From positions 1 through 40,517 of the forward strand of contig DWWO01000010.1 of NCBI GenBank assembly GCA_019119675.1: DNA of 40,517 bases, in the 5' to 3' direction. Shown here in pieces: positions 40,399 through 40,517 of this stretch. How positions within the stretch are numbered: position 1 is the stretch's first letter; each line of letters begins with the position of its first letter. A model generated the notes under the pieces. That model was not told where the DNA came from. It ran no database searches and saw only the letters and a list, made by a program, of their open reading frames with translations. Made by a program: the position numbers and the translations under genes. This DNA comes from Candidatus Mediterraneibacter faecipullorum (GTDB taxonomy: Bacteria; Bacillota; Clostridia; Lachnospirales; Lachnospiraceae).

Positions 40399-40517
40399 GT
40401 CGATAAAGTTCCTCTTTCGACCAGTTTTATTCTAATTCCGTGATTATCGGGGAGACACTTCTAATCGGATGAACACAGAAAATCAGTCGGATACAGCCCT
40501 TTTGATGAACCTTTCGG
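40399..40517 (+). repeat. dispersed repeat, copy B (runs to the window end)
   Basis: The plus strand here matches the minus strand of 27481-27600. Shared blocks are GTCGATAAAGTTC, CGTGATTATC, GGGAGA-ACTTC, AATCGGATGAAC and AAATCAGTCGGATACAGCCC plus TTTTGATGAACCTT. It differs by a single-base deletion just after GATGAAC, which would break the reading frame open in copy A. The window ends at the point where copy A continues into its 209-bp palindrome, so the rest of this copy may lie outside. Confidence 0.8.

Overview
The window looks like a chromosomal segment from a gut-type Lachnospiraceae (Clostridia, Bacillota). Evidence: strong AGGAGG-type ribosome binding sites, tight ATGA/TAATG gene junctions, the order cmk-ispH-rpsA, an rnfCDGEAB operon, a Bce-type antimicrobial-peptide module, a sensory-type [FeFe] hydrogenase homologue, and GlcT-type antitermination of a glucose PTS gene. 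The species cannot be named from this sequence. No rRNA, tRNA, CRISPR array, prophage or intact transposase was seen.

Layout. 0-1.8 kb: end of a folate operon (folP, fused folB-folK). 1.8-3.9 kb, minus strand: an ECF sigma factor and a membrane anti-sigma-like protein behind a promoter that looks sigma-autoregulated. 4.1-7.0 kb: an HydS-like hydrogenase with PAS domain, paired with a PP2C/SpoIIE-type phosphatase. 7.1-11.2 kb: an HPr paralogue lacking Ser46, a pyrophosphatase, a phasin-like protein with a UbiB kinase, DgkA and an SseB-domain protein. 11.2-13.2 kb: a decayed patch with a sedoheptulokinase-like pseudogene and an antitoxin whose toxin is broken. 13.2-17.0 kb: a GNAT protein, then ptsG (IICBA) behind a RAT/terminator switch, with its likely antiterminator glcT just downstream.

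17.0-21.9 kb: a BceRSAB-like two-component/ABC module. Its transporter half is separated from the regulator half by a 165-bp palindromic MITE-like element and a BceR-type operator. 22.0-27.2 kb: livHMGF without a binding protein, flanked on both sides by paralogous cytidylate-kinase-like genes. 27.2-27.96 kb: a non-coding cluster of long palindromes and a dispersed repeat. 27.96-34.8 kb: Xaa-Pro aminopeptidase, RpiR regulator, HI0933/BaiN-type flavoprotein, cmk, ispH and an S1-domain protein. 34.9-40.0 kb: the rnf operon. 40.0-40.5 kb: another long palindrome and a second, inverted copy of the 27.5-kb repeat.

Themes. The Rnf complex and the HydS-like protein point to a ferredoxin-based anaerobic fermenter with redox sensing. 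PTS, GlcT and HPr handle sugar uptake; Liv imports amino acids; Bce and the ECF pair respond to the envelope. The least explained sequences are the palindromic and dispersed repeats at 18.8, 22.8, 27.3-27.8 and 40.1-40.5 kb, the last two of which bracket about 12.8 kb in inverted orientation. I found no clear case for a wholly new multi-gene system. The best leads are that repeat family, the HydS/PP2C pair and the HPr(K46) protein.
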